A DNA stretch of 64,000 nt from an uncultured Paracoccaceae bacterium (GCA_947489325.1 CANLDA010000008.1:1-64000); one strand, 5' to 3'. Shown: positions 8,251 through 17,628, counted from the stretch's first letter. Made by a program: numbers and translations. Notes: a model not told the origin generated them from the letters alone.

Positions 8251-8509
8251 TTAGATCATTAGAATTCTATAAATTGTTCCAGCATCAAAATGGGTTGAAT
8301 GAATGCGTGCGATATCAATCTTGTCACAGGTACTGTCGTGGTTAATTCTGTAGGGATCGCCAAAAAATGCAGAGGTTGCGCAACTTAAGAGGCAAACCTG
8401 ATTTGATGTGATCGTGTGAACATCTGGCGGCTGCCCGGGGTGATGTGTTGAAAATACGGGCGAAAAAAATTGTCTCGCCAAGTTCCGAACAAAGGCATAT
8501 CTGGGAGAG
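8251..8509. other. Intergenic region without a recognised gene
   Basis: 259 bases between the chemoreceptor stop and the MFS carrier start. I see no RNA gene or convincing coding frame. A minus-strand open frame here reads antisense into the carrier gene and resembles nothing. Confidence 0.5.
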
Positions 8510-9742
8510 ATGTTCAACAAAATCACTCTTGATGAGTCGCGTAACCTGCCATTTTGGCGTCGTCCCGTGACATTGCTTTTTTTGATGGCAGCGGCCTTGC
8601 CCGTGGCGTTTTCCACATGGTTTGCCTTGCTCAATAATTTTGTCATTGAGGTGGCAAATTTTGACGGGGCAGACATTGGGTTACTTCATACAATACGCGA
8701 AATTCCGGGTTTTTTGGCGGTTGGCGTAATTCTTGTGATTATAGTGATGCGCGAACAGGTGTTGGCGACTGTGTCGCTGCTTCTCTTGGCATTGGCCACA
8801 GCCGTTACTGCGTGGTTTCCCACGCTGGGCGGCATTTTGACCATCACGTTGCTCAGTTCGATCGGTTTTCATTATTATGAAACGGTCAATCAGTCGCTGC
8901 AATTGCAGTGGATTGATAAAGAGCGCGCCCCCAAAGTTCTGGGCTGGATCACGGCGGCGGCCTCTGCGTCGACATTGGTGGTTTACGTCTTGATCGTGAT
9001 GACGTGGGAAAGCCTTGGGTTGACCTATAATATCGTCTTTTTGGTGTCTGGCGGATTTACAGCAGCGGTGGCACTGTTTTGTCTGTTCGCTTATCCTCAA
9101 TTCGAAAGTCCCACACCGCAGCTCAAAAAGATGATCCTGCGCAAACGCTATTGGCTTTATTACCTGCTGCAATTCCTTGCGGGTGCGCGTCGTCAAATTT
9201 TCATGGTTTTTGCCGGATTTATGATGGTCGAGAAATTCGGCTTTGAGGTGCATGAGCTGACCGCGCTCTATATGATCAATCTGATTGCCAATATGATCTT
9301 TGCACCATTGATTGGTGGGCTTGTTGCGCGTTTTGGTGAACGCCGCGCCTTGTTGTTTGAATACGCCGGGCTGATTGTGGTGTTTCTGGCCTATGGCGGT
9401 ATCTATTTCTTTGGTTGGGGTGTTATGCTGGCGATGGGGTTATATGTGGTGGATCATATCTTGTTCGCTATGGCTCTTGCGCTCAAAACCTATTTTCAGA
9501 AAATTGCCGATCCTCAGGATATTGCGCCAACTGCTGCGGTTGCCTTTACGATCAACCATATTGCAGCGGTGGTGTTACCTGTGTTGTTGGGGCTGTTGTG
9601 GTTGATTTCGCCCGGCGCCGTGTTCATTTTTGCCGCTGGGATTGCGTGCGGTTCATTTGCGTTGGCGTTGTTGATCCCGCGACACCCTGCCAAAGGCAAT
9701 GAAACACGGCTCAGCCGCCCGATGTCCGCACCGGCGGAATAG
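8510..9742 (+). CDS. MFS transporter of unknown substrate
   Basis: This 410-residue inner-membrane carrier has about 12 hydrophobic helices with a cytoplasmic loop near residues 200-215 (PQLKKMILRKRYW). The second half has the MFS-like loop LVARFGERRALLFE between two helices. GGGAGAG stands before the ATG at 8510. The substrate cannot be read from the sequence. The neighbouring MATE gene starts two bases after the stop, so both exporters are likely made from one transcript. Confidence 0.8.
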   Translation: MFNKITLDESRNLPFWRRPVTLLFLMAAALPVAFSTWFALLNNFVIEVANFDGADIGLLHTIREIPGFLAVGVILVIIVMREQVLATVSLLLLALATAVTAWFPTLGGILTITLLSSIGFHYYETVNQSLQLQWIDKERAPKVLGWITAAASASTLVVYVLIVMTWESLGLTYNIVFLVSGGFTAAVALFCLFAYPQFESPTPQLKKMILRKRYWLYYLLQFLAGARRQIFMVFAGFMMVEKFGFEVHELTALYMINLIANMIFAPLIGGLVARFGERRALLFEYAGLIVVFLAYGGIYFFGWGVMLAMGLYVVDHILFAMALALKTYFQKIADPQDIAPTAAVAFTINHIAAVVLPVLLGLLWLISPGAVFIFAAGIACGSFALALLIPRHPAKGNETRLSRPMSAPAE

Positions 9743-9744
9743 TC

Positions 9745-11109
9745 GTGCAGCGGCGTGGGCGTTTCCTGACGGGATCGACCATGGGGCATGTGGTGCGCAT
9801 GACCATGACTGGGGCGTTCGGGCTGACCTTTGTATTTCTGGTTGATTTGGCAAATCTGTTCTGGATTTCGCAACTTGGTGATCCGCGCCTTGTGGCGGCC
9901 ATGGGATTTGCCTTTGCAATACAGTTTTTCTCGGTTTCAACCGGGGTGGGGCTGATGATCGCAGCCACAGCCCTTGTGTCGCGCCGCATTGGCGAGGGTG
10001 ATTATGCCCATGCGCGTCAGGATGCTACGTCAACGATGCTTTTGACCATTGGGTTTCAGGCCATCGTTGCGGCCTTGCTGATCAGCTTTCGGTATCCATT
10101 GCTGGAACTGGTTGGTGCCGAGGGGGAAACCCAGCGGCTGGCAGCGCGCTACCTTGTCATAAGCCTGCCATCACTTACGCTTATGGCCGTTGGGCTTGTG
10201 GGTAACGCTGTACTGCGTGCCGAAGGTGATGGGCGCAGGGCGATGTTTGTCACCATGTCGGGTGGGGCGGTGTCCATGGTGCTTGATCCGTTTGCCATCG
10301 TTTGGATGGGCTGGGGATTAGATGGGGCGGCGGTCGTGCTTGTGCTGTTTCGGGGTATTCTGGCAGTCATGGCATTGCGGTATACGATCGGCGTGCACGA
10401 TCTTTTGGCGCGGCCTGAAATTTGGGCGATCAAACGCTGTGCCAGGCCATTCTTTGTTATTGCATTGCCTGCGATGTTGACCCAGATGGCGACGCCTGCG
10501 GGGAATTATCTGCTGACGGGGGCGATTGCAGCATTTGGAGATCACGCTGTGGCTGCTTGGGCCGTGGTTAACCGCGTGACTGTTGTGGCCTTTGGGGGAA
10601 TGTTTTCATTGGCAGGGGCCATTGGCGGCATATTTGGACAGAACTTTGGTGCGAAACAATGGGAGCGTCTGCGCTCGACCTATCGCGATGCTTTGGTGTT
10701 TTGCATTATCTATTCGCTGGCGACTTGGTTGGTGCTGGCTGCAACTGTCTCTGTGGTGATCCAAGGGTTTGGGCTGCATCACGAAGGTCAGGACGTCTAT
10801 CGCGCCTTTGGATTTGTCGGAGCGGGTGGATTTGTCATCGCCAGTGCAATGTTTGTCGCCAGTGCTGCCTTCAACAGTTTGGATCGCCCAGGTCGTGCCA
10901 CTCTGATCACATGGGGCAGGGATAGCTTATTGACACCAATTGCAGCATGGTGGCTGACAGGGATGTTCGCGGCCTCTGGTGTGATTTACGCGCAAACAAT
11001 TATTGGGGCTGCCGTGGGGGTTTTCGCCGGCATCTGGGGTTGGACCTATGTGCGTGGTTTTGGTGCTGCGCGGCCCAATGGGGTTGACGCGGATGCGCCT
11101 CGCGCCTAG
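9745..11109 (+). CDS. MATE-family efflux transporter
   Basis: This 454-residue, 12-helix antiporter is of the MatE/NorM family, which exports cationic drugs or metabolites in exchange for Na+ or H+. The two MatE halves are visible: the first with FLVDLANLFWISQLGD near residues 30-45 and ISLPSLTLMAVGLVGNAVLRAEGD near 142-165, the second with LPAMLTQMATPAGNYLLTGAIAAFG near 240-265. The GTG at 9745 gives the full first segment. An ATG at 9781 (MGHVVRM) is an alternative start. It lies two bases behind the MFS gene. Confidence 0.87.
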   Translation: MQRRGRFLTGSTMGHVVRMTMTGAFGLTFVFLVDLANLFWISQLGDPRLVAAMGFAFAIQFFSVSTGVGLMIAATALVSRRIGEGDYAHARQDATSTMLLTIGFQAIVAALLISFRYPLLELVGAEGETQRLAARYLVISLPSLTLMAVGLVGNAVLRAEGDGRRAMFVTMSGGAVSMVLDPFAIVWMGWGLDGAAVVLVLFRGILAVMALRYTIGVHDLLARPEIWAIKRCARPFFVIALPAMLTQMATPAGNYLLTGAIAAFGDHAVAAWAVVNRVTVVAFGGMFSLAGAIGGIFGQNFGAKQWERLRSTYRDALVFCIIYSLATWLVLAATVSVVIQGFGLHHEGQDVYRAFGFVGAGGFVIASAMFVASAAFNSLDRPGRATLITWGRDSLLTPIAAWWLTGMFAASGVIYAQTIIGAAVGVFAGIWGWTYVRGFGAARPNGVDADAPRA

Positions 11110-11143
11110 GGGCAGGTAACCCATATTATCCAAGGATAACGCC

Positions 11144-12013
11144 ATGCCCACCTTTACCGCGCTGACAACTTTGACAGGCAGGGAAAACGCCGAAAAACTT
11201 GGCGGAGCAATGGAACGTTTGATCCCGGAACCCACGGGGGTGGGTGTGTTTGAGATGGAAGACGGTTCTGGCTTGTGGGAAATTGGTGGATATTTCACAG
11301 AAACCCCGGATGAGGCAGCACTCGCCGTATTGGCGGTGGCCTTTGGGGCAAAGCCGTTTGCCGTGTCAGAATTGCCGGATGTAGATTGGGTCGCCAAGGT
11401 TAAACGTGAATTATCTCCTGTCGTGGCCGGACGGTTCTTTGTTTATGGCAGCCATGACGCTGACAAAGTGCCCGCCGATTGTGAACCCTTGTTGATTGAG
11501 GCCGCGATGGCCTTTGGGACCGGGCACCACGGCACGACACTGGGGTGCCTGAAAGGGCTGGATCGTTTGGTTGGCGAAGGCTTTGTTGGTCAAAAAGTCG
11601 CCGACTTGGGTTGTGGCACTGCTGTTCTTGCGATGGCGGCAGCACGTATTTGGCCTGACACCGTTCTTGCCAGCGACATTGACGAGGTTGCAGTGGATGT
11701 GGCCAAGGCCAATGTGGCAGCCAATGATCTGGTGGGGCGTGTGAACTGTGTGGAGGCGGCTGGCTTTGACCATGAGGCCTTGCAAGCCATGGCACCTTTT
11801 GATCTGATCTTTGCGAATATTCTGAAAGCGCCTTTGGTCATGTTGGCCCCTGAAATGGGGCAAAACATTGGCGCAGGTGGTCATGCGATCCTGTCGGGCA
11901 TCCTGAATGAGCAGGCTGATGATGTGGTGGCTGCCTATGATACGTCCGGGTTTGACGTGCATACGCGCGAAGAAATCGGTGAGTGGACCACATTGACGCT
12001 GACCAGGCGGTGA
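11144..12013 (+). CDS. prmA: Ribosomal protein L11 methyltransferase
   Basis: PrmA uses S-adenosylmethionine to trimethylate ribosomal protein L11. The 289-residue protein has a substrate-recognition N-terminal domain (1-95) and a Rossmann-type methyltransferase domain. Its motifs are AFGTGHHGTT near 125-134, the SAM loop VADLGCGTAVLAM near 150-162, SDID near 174-177 and the catalytic NILKAPL near 227-233. A GGATAA lies in front of the ATG. It follows the MATE gene by 34 bases. Confidence 0.93.
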   Translation: MPTFTALTTLTGRENAEKLGGAMERLIPEPTGVGVFEMEDGSGLWEIGGYFTETPDEAALAVLAVAFGAKPFAVSELPDVDWVAKVKRELSPVVAGRFFVYGSHDADKVPADCEPLLIEAAMAFGTGHHGTTLGCLKGLDRLVGEGFVGQKVADLGCGTAVLAMAAARIWPDTVLASDIDEVAVDVAKANVAANDLVGRVNCVEAAGFDHEALQAMAPFDLIFANILKAPLVMLAPEMGQNIGAGGHAILSGILNEQADDVVAAYDTSGFDVHTREEIGEWTTLTLTRR

Positions 12014-12236
12014 ATCAGCTTTAATAATACGGCAAAATTGAGATGAGTTTTTCCGGAGATTTCGAGCAAATTGTCTGGAACCTCATCAACTCGTTGTGAA
12101 ACAGGGCTTTTTCAGGCCGATTCAGACAGATTGTGGCAAGATTTCGAAGAATTTTCTGGATTTGCCACAATTTCGCCACAATTTTCCGCGAATTTAGACA
12201 TGTTTGGTGGGGGCCAAACAAAGTTATGCTGCTGCT
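12014..12236. repeat. AT-rich spacer with repeated GCCACAATTT motifs
   Basis: The 223-base spacer after prmA holds a 9-bp inverted repeat, TTGTGGCAA (12131-12139) with TTGCCACAA (12162-12170). GCCACAATTT occurs twice in direct orientation (12164-12173 and 12175-12184). Similar ATTTTC-x-GGA phrases recur. It looks like an operator cluster or a decayed repeat. No known binding motif is recognised. Confidence 0.4.
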
Positions 12237-12605
12237 ATGTCGTTATCACCAGATCATTTTGACGCGCGCCTGAAGCGGATTGAATCTGCTCGAGCCTCTA
12301 TGTCTCCTAGAAAAGTATCCGCACGCATTGATCGTGACGGATATATTGTTTTGCGCGGACGCCGCCCGCGGTTCGAATTCCCATGGCATGCCGTGGCATT
12401 GTTAGCGGCGGTTTTTTTTGCAACCAAAGGCGTGGTCGTGGCCGCGCGTGGACCGCATTTTTACAAAGAATTGCCCATTATCACGAATGATGGGGTCGGG
12501 CGTGATGTTGCCCTTTGGGCGTTACAGCCAGATCCGATTTCCGGGTCCGTGGCGAGTATTTTTAACGGTGACTTTGGTGTTGTAGGTGTCGCGCGGGGCA
12601 TTTGA
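12237..12605 (+). CDS. Small single-helix membrane protein, unknown function
   Basis: This 122-residue protein is not recognised. It has a basic N-terminal region rich in arginine (residues 8-46, including RDGYIVLRGRRPRF), one transmembrane helix at about residues 50-68 (AVALLAAVFFATKGVVVA) and a soluble C-terminal part of about 50 residues, which lies on the periplasmic side if the positive-inside rule holds. The ATG at 12237 is chosen by the start of the plausible protein. No good Shine-Dalgarno sequence is visible. Codon use resembles its neighbours, and a strong bidirectional terminator follows. Confidence 0.6.
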   Translation: MSLSPDHFDARLKRIESARASMSPRKVSARIDRDGYIVLRGRRPRFEFPWHAVALLAAVFFATKGVVVAARGPHFYKELPIITNDGVGRDVALWALQPDPISGSVASIFNGDFGVVGVARGI

Positions 12606-12665
12606 TCTGCCGGGGGGATTGGGTTAGGTAATCTGCGTTAGGCGCATTTATATGCGCACATAAGA

Positions 12666-12694
12666 AAACCGCAATCGCTGGGCGATTGCGGTTT
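12666..12694. terminator. Bidirectional Rho-independent terminator
   Basis: A perfect 13-bp stem, AAACCGCAATCGC/GCGATTGCGGTTT, with a three-base loop. T-runs lie on both sides in the appropriate strands. It serves the small membrane protein gene on the plus strand and the DUF1127 gene on the minus strand. Confidence 0.9.
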
Positions 12695-12739
12695 TTTTGA
12701 TCTTACGATCCGAAAACGGGTTCAGTGTTCTGAACGCGA

Positions 12740-12940
12740 TTAGCGCAGTGTGTCCAGATCAGAGCGGGAAAAGCCGATGTCGGTCAGTTCGCGATCAGAC
12801 AGTTTGCTCAATGTATTGCGGGAAACGCGGTTGTCATTCCATTCGGACAGCGCATGGAAGAGATTTGCGAGGAATTGGCCAATACGGCCAGCGAAGCCTG
12901 CAGATACATACTGCGCGCGGGTGGAGTTAAAAGCGGCCAT
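12740..12940 (-). CDS. DUF1127 small protein (second copy)
   Basis: This 66-residue protein ends in the DUF1127 signature NTLSKLSDRELTDIGFSRSDLDTL. It is preceded by a helix with an aromatic and basic pattern (residues 18-40). It is distinct from the DUF1127 protein at 821-1036 and has no CCUCCUCCC hairpins behind it, only a standard terminator. Proteins of this family are small, basic and often stress-induced; some bind RNA. GGAAAG lies upstream of the ATG at 12938-12940. A role in RNA metabolism is an inference from the family. Confidence 0.82.
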   Translation of the reverse strand: MAAFNSTRAQYVSAGFAGRIGQFLANLFHALSEWNDNRVSRNTLSKLSDRELTDIGFSRSDLDTLR

Positions 12941-13274
12941 ATCAGTCTTTCCTTTATGTTAGAGTCATGGTCGACGTTTTCGTAAATCGTCAGGTAGACC
13001 CGAAAAAAGGACAAAACAAGTCATAAAAAACGCATGGGTGGCATGCGTTTTTTGCATAGGTCAAAATGCCTATAACAGATTGTTTCATATAAGAAACTTT
13101 GCAGCTTGTGTGTGTCGCTTTTAGTCTGGCAATAAGTCGGTTTCAAGCCCAAAGTTTATTTTTCGACGGCACTTGGTCGCAATCAGAGAATTCTGCTTAT
13201 CGCTTGGTCTTTGTTCACGTTTCGTGCTATTGATGCATTGAGGTCGAAAAAAAACGACAGAGCAGGGACGAAAC
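12941..13274. other. Intergenic region holding an orphan terminator; possible sRNA
   Basis: 334 bases between the divergent DUF1127 gene and ruvC. No protein is supported. A perfect terminator hairpin sits at 13025-13053 with no annotated gene ending at it. This suggests a short untranslated RNA, either from the plus strand (12941-13053) or from the minus strand (about 13270-13025). Confidence 0.45.
13025..13053. terminator. Orphan bidirectional terminator hairpin
   Basis: A perfect 12-bp stem, AAAAAACGCATG/CATGCGTTTTTT, with a five-base loop GGTGG. It has the form of a strong intrinsic terminator for either strand, but no coding gene ends near it. Confidence 0.8.
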
Positions 13275-13781
13275 ATGCGTGTATTAGGGATTGATCCCGG
13301 CTTGCGGAACATGGGGTGGGGAATCATCGACGTGGCCGGTAGTCGAATAAGTCATGTCGCCAATGGGATTTGTCATTCGGTTGGCGATGATCTTGCGCGT
13401 AGGTTGCTGTCGTTGCATGAGCAACTGACCGATGTGCTGCATAGCTTTCAGCCAGATCATGCCGCTATTGAACAGACTTTTGTGAACAAGGATGGGGCGG
13501 GCACTTTGAAGCTGGGTCAGGCCCGCGGCATTGCCATGTTGGTGCCTGCGCAGGCTGGCTTGACCATTGGTGAGTATGCCCCCAACCGCGTTAAGAAAAC
13601 GGTGGTGGGGGTGGGGCATGCTGAAAAGCATCAAGTGGAACATATGGTCAAACTGCAACTGCCCGGTGTGAAAATCAATGGCGCGGATGCGGCGGATGCT
13701 CTGGCCATTGCGATTTGTCATGCGCATTATGCCAAGGCCGCTGGTGGGTTGGAGGCGGCATTGCGAAAGGCACAGGCATGA
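13275..13781 (+). CDS. ruvC: Crossover junction endodeoxyribonuclease RuvC
   Basis: RuvC cuts Holliday junctions during recombinational repair. The 168-residue protein has the four acidic catalytic residues at the same numbers as in E. coli: D7 (GIDPG), E66 (AIEQTF), D138 and D141 ([11 protein letters not shown]). The RNase H-like fold pattern is complete. A weak AGGGA precedes the ATG at 13275. The stop overlaps the ruvA start (ATGA), which indicates translational coupling with the other resolvase genes. Confidence 0.96.
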   Translation: MRVLGIDPGLRNMGWGIIDVAGSRISHVANGICHSVGDDLARRLLSLHEQLTDVLHSFQPDHAAIEQTFVNKDGAGTLKLGQARGIAMLVPAQAGLTIGEYAPNRVKKTVVGVGHAEKHQVEHMVKLQLPGVKINGADAADALAIAICHAHYAKAAGGLEAALRKAQA

Positions 13782-14464
13782 TAGGCAAAATCACCGGACG
13801 AATTGAGTACCGCAGCACCGATCACGTGCTGATTGATGTGCGCGGCGTGGGGTATGTCGTCTATTGCTCCGACCGCACGCTAGCAAGTTTACCCGGCAAC
13901 GGCGAGGCGGTGGCGTTGTTTACCGAATTGTTGGTACGCGAAGACAATTTGCAGTTGTTTGGCTTTCCCACATTATTGGAAAAAGAATGGCATCGTCTTT
14001 TGACCAGTGTGCAGGGCATTGGAGCCAAAGGGTCCTTGGCCATTCTAAGCACATTGGGTGCTGATGGTGTTGGGCGGGCGATTACGCTTGGCGATGTCAC
14101 AGCGATTAAGGCTGCCAAAGGGGTTGGCCCGAAAACCGCGCAGCGTGTTGTGATTGAGCTGAAAGATAAAGCGCCGGGTGTGATGGCGCTGGGCGGAACC
14201 TTGCAGCAAGCCGCAGGCGAGGCGCCGGCGCAAACCGATGAAGTGATTGAACCGGCAGACTTGCCGGCGACGCAAGCCAAGGTGCGCGCTGCAGGTGTTG
14301 CCCCTGCCGCAGCACAAGCCGAGGCCTTGTCGGCCCTTTCCAACCTTGGGTATGGCCCTGGAGAGGCGGCGTCGGCAATCGCCGAAGCCTCTGGCACTAC
14401 TCCTGATCTGGAAACACCAGGGCTGATCCGGGCGGCGCTGAAACTTTTGGCTCCGAAAGGGTAA
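13778..14464 (+). CDS. ruvA: Holliday junction branch migration protein RuvA
   Basis: RuvA binds the Holliday junction as a tetramer and loads RuvB. The 228-residue protein begins [11 protein letters not shown] with the OB-fold domain I. The two helix-hairpin-helix motifs of domain II follow ([14 protein letters not shown] near residues 73-86 and [16 protein letters not shown] near 108-123). Behind a flexible acidic, alanine-rich linker comes the RuvB-contact domain III ([20 protein letters not shown]). It overlaps ruvC by four bases. Frames extending further upstream run inside ruvC and are not supported. Confidence 0.95.
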   Translation: MIGKITGRIEYRSTDHVLIDVRGVGYVVYCSDRTLASLPGNGEAVALFTELLVREDNLQLFGFPTLLEKEWHRLLTSVQGIGAKGSLAILSTLGADGVGRAITLGDVTAIKAAKGVGPKTAQRVVIELKDKAPGVMALGGTLQQAAGEAPAQTDEVIEPADLPATQAKVRAAGVAPAAAQAEALSALSNLGYGPGEAASAIAEASGTTPDLETPGLIRAALKLLAPKG

Positions 14465-14467
14465 GGG

Positions 14468-15508
14468 ATGAACGAACCAGACCCAACATTGCGTCCCGAT
14501 CCCCGCCCCGAAGACGCGGCAGAGGACACTGGCCGCGCGTTACGCCCGCAGGGGTTGGGAGAGTTTATTGGCCAGGCCGAAGCTCGTGCCAATTTGCGTG
14601 TATTCATCGAAAGTGCCCGTCGCCGTGGCGAAGCCATGGATCATACATTGTTTCATGGTCCACCCGGCCTTGGCAAAACCACATTGGCGCAGATCATGGC
14701 ACGCGAGTTGGGCGTCAATTTTCGCATGACATCTGGGCCGGTGCTTGCCAAAGCTGGTGATCTGGCCGCGATCCTGACAAACCTTGAAGAACGAGATGTG
14801 TTGTTTATCGATGAAATCCATCGCCTGAACCCGGCTGTGGAAGAGGTTCTTTATCCCGCTTTGGAGGATTTTGAGCTGGATCTTGTGATTGGTGAGGGTC
14901 CGGCTGCGCGTACAGTGCGGATTGAATTGCAACCCTTTACCCTTGTTGGGGCGACCACACGGTTGGGGTTGTTGACGACTCCCTTGCGGGATCGTTTTGG
15001 TATTCCGACACGGTTGCAGTTTTACACAGAGGATGAACTGAACGAGATTGTGACCCGCAATGCTCGCAAATTGGGTGTGCCGGACACGGGTGGCGGCGCA
15101 CGCGAGATTGCGCGCCGTTCGCGTGGAACCCCCCGAATTGCCGGGCGTCTGCTGCGTCGAGTTGTCGATTTTGCGCTAGTTGAGGGCGATGGCCGCCTGA
15201 CTCGAGAGCTGGCTGACAGTGCGTTGACGCGTTTGGGTGTGGACAATCTTGGGCTGGATGGGGCGGATCGTCGATATCTGGTATTCATTGCGGAAAATTA
15301 TGCCGGTGGGCCGGTGGGTGTAGAAACCATAAGCGCAGCTCTTAGTGAGAGCCGAGACGCCATCGAAGAGGTGATCGAGCCGTTTTTGTTGCAGCAAGGC
15401 TTGATTCAACGCACACCACGAGGGCGTATGCTGGCACGCAAGGCTTGGACGCATCTGGGATTGATGGCCCCCAATCCGCAAAAACCGCAAGATGATCTGT
15501 TTGAATAA
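14468..15508 (+). CDS. ruvB: Holliday junction branch migration helicase RuvB
   Basis: RuvB is the hexameric AAA+ motor that drives branch migration with RuvA. The 346-residue protein has Walker [10 protein letters not shown] at residues 64-72, Walker [10 protein letters not shown] near 112-120, sensor [19 protein letters not shown] near 158-175 and a C-terminal winged-helix domain ending in [13 protein letters not shown]. It starts three bases after ruvA with AAAGGGTAAGGG before the ATG. The ruvC-ruvA-ruvB order is the standard proteobacterial one. Confidence 0.97.
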   Translation: MNEPDPTLRPDPRPEDAAEDTGRALRPQGLGEFIGQAEARANLRVFIESARRRGEAMDHTLFHGPPGLGKTTLAQIMARELGVNFRMTSGPVLAKAGDLAAILTNLEERDVLFIDEIHRLNPAVEEVLYPALEDFELDLVIGEGPAARTVRIELQPFTLVGATTRLGLLTTPLRDRFGIPTRLQFYTEDELNEIVTRNARKLGVPDTGGGAREIARRSRGTPRIAGRLLRRVVDFALVEGDGRLTRELADSALTRLGVDNLGLDGADRRYLVFIAENYAGGPVGVETISAALSESRDAIEEVIEPFLLQQGLIQRTPRGRMLARKAWTHLGLMAPNPQKPQDDLFE

Positions 15509-15670
15509 ATTGACGCTTTGAGTATCCGGGATGCTGAAAGTTGGGGAAGAGATTGCCGTGATTGTTGACTTAGCTGGACAAAGCCGCCGTTCAAGGCTGT
15601 TGATCAAAGGCTCACTCTCAAGTTTCAAATATCAACTTCTATTTATGTCGGCATAATTGGAACCACCCTC

Positions 15671-16670
15671 CTACAAAGCTGCGGGTCCATTTTGCATTAA
15701 CTTTTTCGCTTCGCGATACACCTCTTCGACAATGTCGGCGGCAGGCATAATATTTCGGACAAGCGATACGCCCTGCCCAGACCAAAGAGACATCGCTTCA
15801 ACATTGCCTGTTGTATCAGGTAGTGGGGTATAACTTTGGTATCTCAAAACAGCATCCCCGTTAGGTCGATACCCAACGATTTCCTGTTCGTTTGGTCGGG
15901 TGCCGGGCGCAGACTCGCCTGTTTCTCTCCAATGTTTCGCAGTAGAATTCTTCAATGCTCTGTGCGGCGCATTTGGCCAATCCACATCATAAAGATCATA
16001 GTACCATTCGGTTTGTGTCTCAGAAGCAGCTATGATCCGATTGCGATACTCTTCATGAATTGTTGCTTCCTTGCTGGCCAAGAAACGCGTGCCTATCCAG
16101 ACGCCAGACGCCAGACGCTCCCAGCATTAAGGCGGCCGCCATACCCCGACCATCGGCAATGCCACCAGCCGCGACGACTGGAACGTTCACTGCGTCGGAT
16201 ACAGCTGGGATCAGCGCCATAGTGGAAACCTCTCCCCAGACATGACCTCCAGCTTCCCAACCCTGAGCAACGATAACATCGGCGCCTGCTTCTTCAGCGA
16301 TGCGCGCTTCCTCAACGCTTCCCACGCTTGCCAATACAACAAGACCACCATTCTTAGTGATCGTTATGGCCGATGGTTCCATTCCCCAAAATAGGGAAAC
16401 TGCGTGAACGCCTTTTTCTATGCAGGCGTGAAGCTGGTCTTCGTAAGGAAAAGAGAGATTCAGATTTACCGCAAAGTTTCGATCAGTCAGCGCCTTCACA
16501 TCCTCTATGCCAGAAACAACTTGGTCCACTGGCTTTCCCCATAATGGAATAACGCCGTAGCCGCCTGCATTGCACACCGCAGCCACAAGGTCTGGCCCGG
16601 CTGCACCACCCATCGGCGCAGATAGAATGGGCTTTTCAATCTGTGAAACCTCAAGAATTTCGTTCTTCAA
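15671..16670 (-). pseudogene. Nitronate monooxygenase gene interrupted by a frameshift
   Basis: Two minus-strand frames together make one FMN-dependent nitronate monooxygenase (2-nitropropane dioxygenase family), which oxidises alkyl nitronates. The first part (16670 to about 16118) has PILSAPMGGAAGPDLVAAV, the QGWEAGGHVWG loop and VVAAGGIADGRG. The second (from about 16096 to 15671) resumes with the expected FLASKEA stretch. Between them stand three copies of the 7-mer CGTCTGG. With two copies the reading frame would run GASGVWIGTRFLASKEA without a break. So one extra 7-base repeat inactivates the gene. It is lower in GC than its neighbours. The frame could be restored by loss of one copy. 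Confidence 0.85.
16097..16117. repeat. Three tandem copies of a 7-mer inside the nitronate monooxygenase gene
   Basis: CCAGACG (plus strand) occurs three times without spacing. Two copies are expected from the protein alignment. The third shifts the frame by one base. Short tandem repeats of non-triplet length in coding sequence are prone to slipped-strand changes. Confidence 0.9.
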
Positions 16671-16924
16671 AACCCGCCTCCTTCAAGTCGTTGAGATCAG
16701 TTGGCTACGAGCTAAGAGTTGATGTCAAGTTGTACAGGGCTGGGACACAGGCGATAACTGACGTTTATGCATAACGCAGCACCGGCCAACTTTAACTCAA
16801 ATCAAACCTTTGGGCGTAGTCAATTAAGATAGGTGCCGGCTTGAAGGTTCGTCGGCTTTCCGTGTCTTGTTTTTTGGCCAACTTACAGGCATTGAGCGCA
16901 CGCAGTTTGTTTATGGAGACCAAA
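16671..16924. other. Intergenic region without a recognised feature
   Basis: 254 bases between divergent genes. It must contain the promoters for the nitronate monooxygenase gene and the gene at 16925. I see no RNA gene, strong hairpin or repeat. Confidence 0.5.
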
Positions 16925-17560
16925 ATGAGCTTATCACTCACCCCAGAACATATCGAAAATATGTTTACGCGCCGCGATGGCAGCTATGCTTTTGCACGGT
17001 GGGGGCGGCCGATTGCGCCGATTGTGTTCGGTGTTCAGGATGAAACCTTGCAAACGGTTAAGGGCGCGATTGAGGCCGTTGTGACCTTGGCCGGGCACAG
17101 CATGGCGGAAACGGACCCAGAGCTTGGTTCTAACCTTATGATGTTCTTCTTTCGGGAATGGGATGAGCTGTTGGACGTGCCTGATCTGGGCCGCTTGATC
17201 CCGGATTTGGCCCCACTGGTACAGCGTTTGAAGGCAACAGATGCCAGCCAATACCGGGCATTCCGGTTTGATGATGATAATGCCATTCAGGCCGCGTTTG
17301 TGTTTATGCGGATGAATAGCCCGCTTGCAGATCTGCCTGCGGAAACATTGGCGTTAACACAGGCGGTGCAGGTGATTTTGATGTGGGGGGATCAGGCGTT
17401 TACAGAAATTTCCCCGCTGGCTGTCATGCCCGAGACGGGAGCTACTATTCTGCGGCCCGAAATTGCAGGGGTTATTGCCGCTGCATATGATCGGATGATG
17501 CCTGTGTCCGCAAATGACAGCAGTCACGCCCTGCGCATGTTTGCGCGCTTACAGGGATAA
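16925..17560 (+). CDS. Conserved-looking soluble protein of unknown function
   Basis: This 211-residue protein is not assigned to a family. It is mixed alpha/beta without a signal peptide or membrane helix. Around residues 15-35 it has GSYAFARWGRPIAPIVFGV. The middle is acidic (ETDPELGSNLMMFFFREWDELLDVPDLG), and the latter part has PAETLALTQAVQVILMWGD. The ATG at 16925 has GGAG six bases upstream and is preferred over the upstream in-frame ATG at 16913 and the longer frame from 16841. It stands alone before the ybgC-tol operon. Coding statistics look normal for the genome, so it is probably a real gene. Confidence 0.65.
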   Translation: MSLSLTPEHIENMFTRRDGSYAFARWGRPIAPIVFGVQDETLQTVKGAIEAVVTLAGHSMAETDPELGSNLMMFFFREWDELLDVPDLGRLIPDLAPLVQRLKATDASQYRAFRFDDDNAIQAAFVFMRMNSPLADLPAETLALTQAVQVILMWGDQAFTEISPLAVMPETGATILRPEIAGVIAAAYDRMMPVSANDSSHALRMFARLQG

Positions 17561-17628
17561 GGCCATGCTTGCACTTTGACAGGTCGCCTGATTATCTTTG
17601 TTTAGGCAGTGTTAAATCAGGGTATCTC

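Noticed and set aside
8251-8676. 141-codon minus-strand frame before the MFS gene
   Set aside because: Half of it is antisense to the MFS carrier, and its product has no recognisable feature.
13715-13777. Longer RuvA start inside ruvC
   Set aside because: RuvA always begins near MIGKI-x-G. The ATG at 13778 overlapping the ruvC stop is the natural coupled start.
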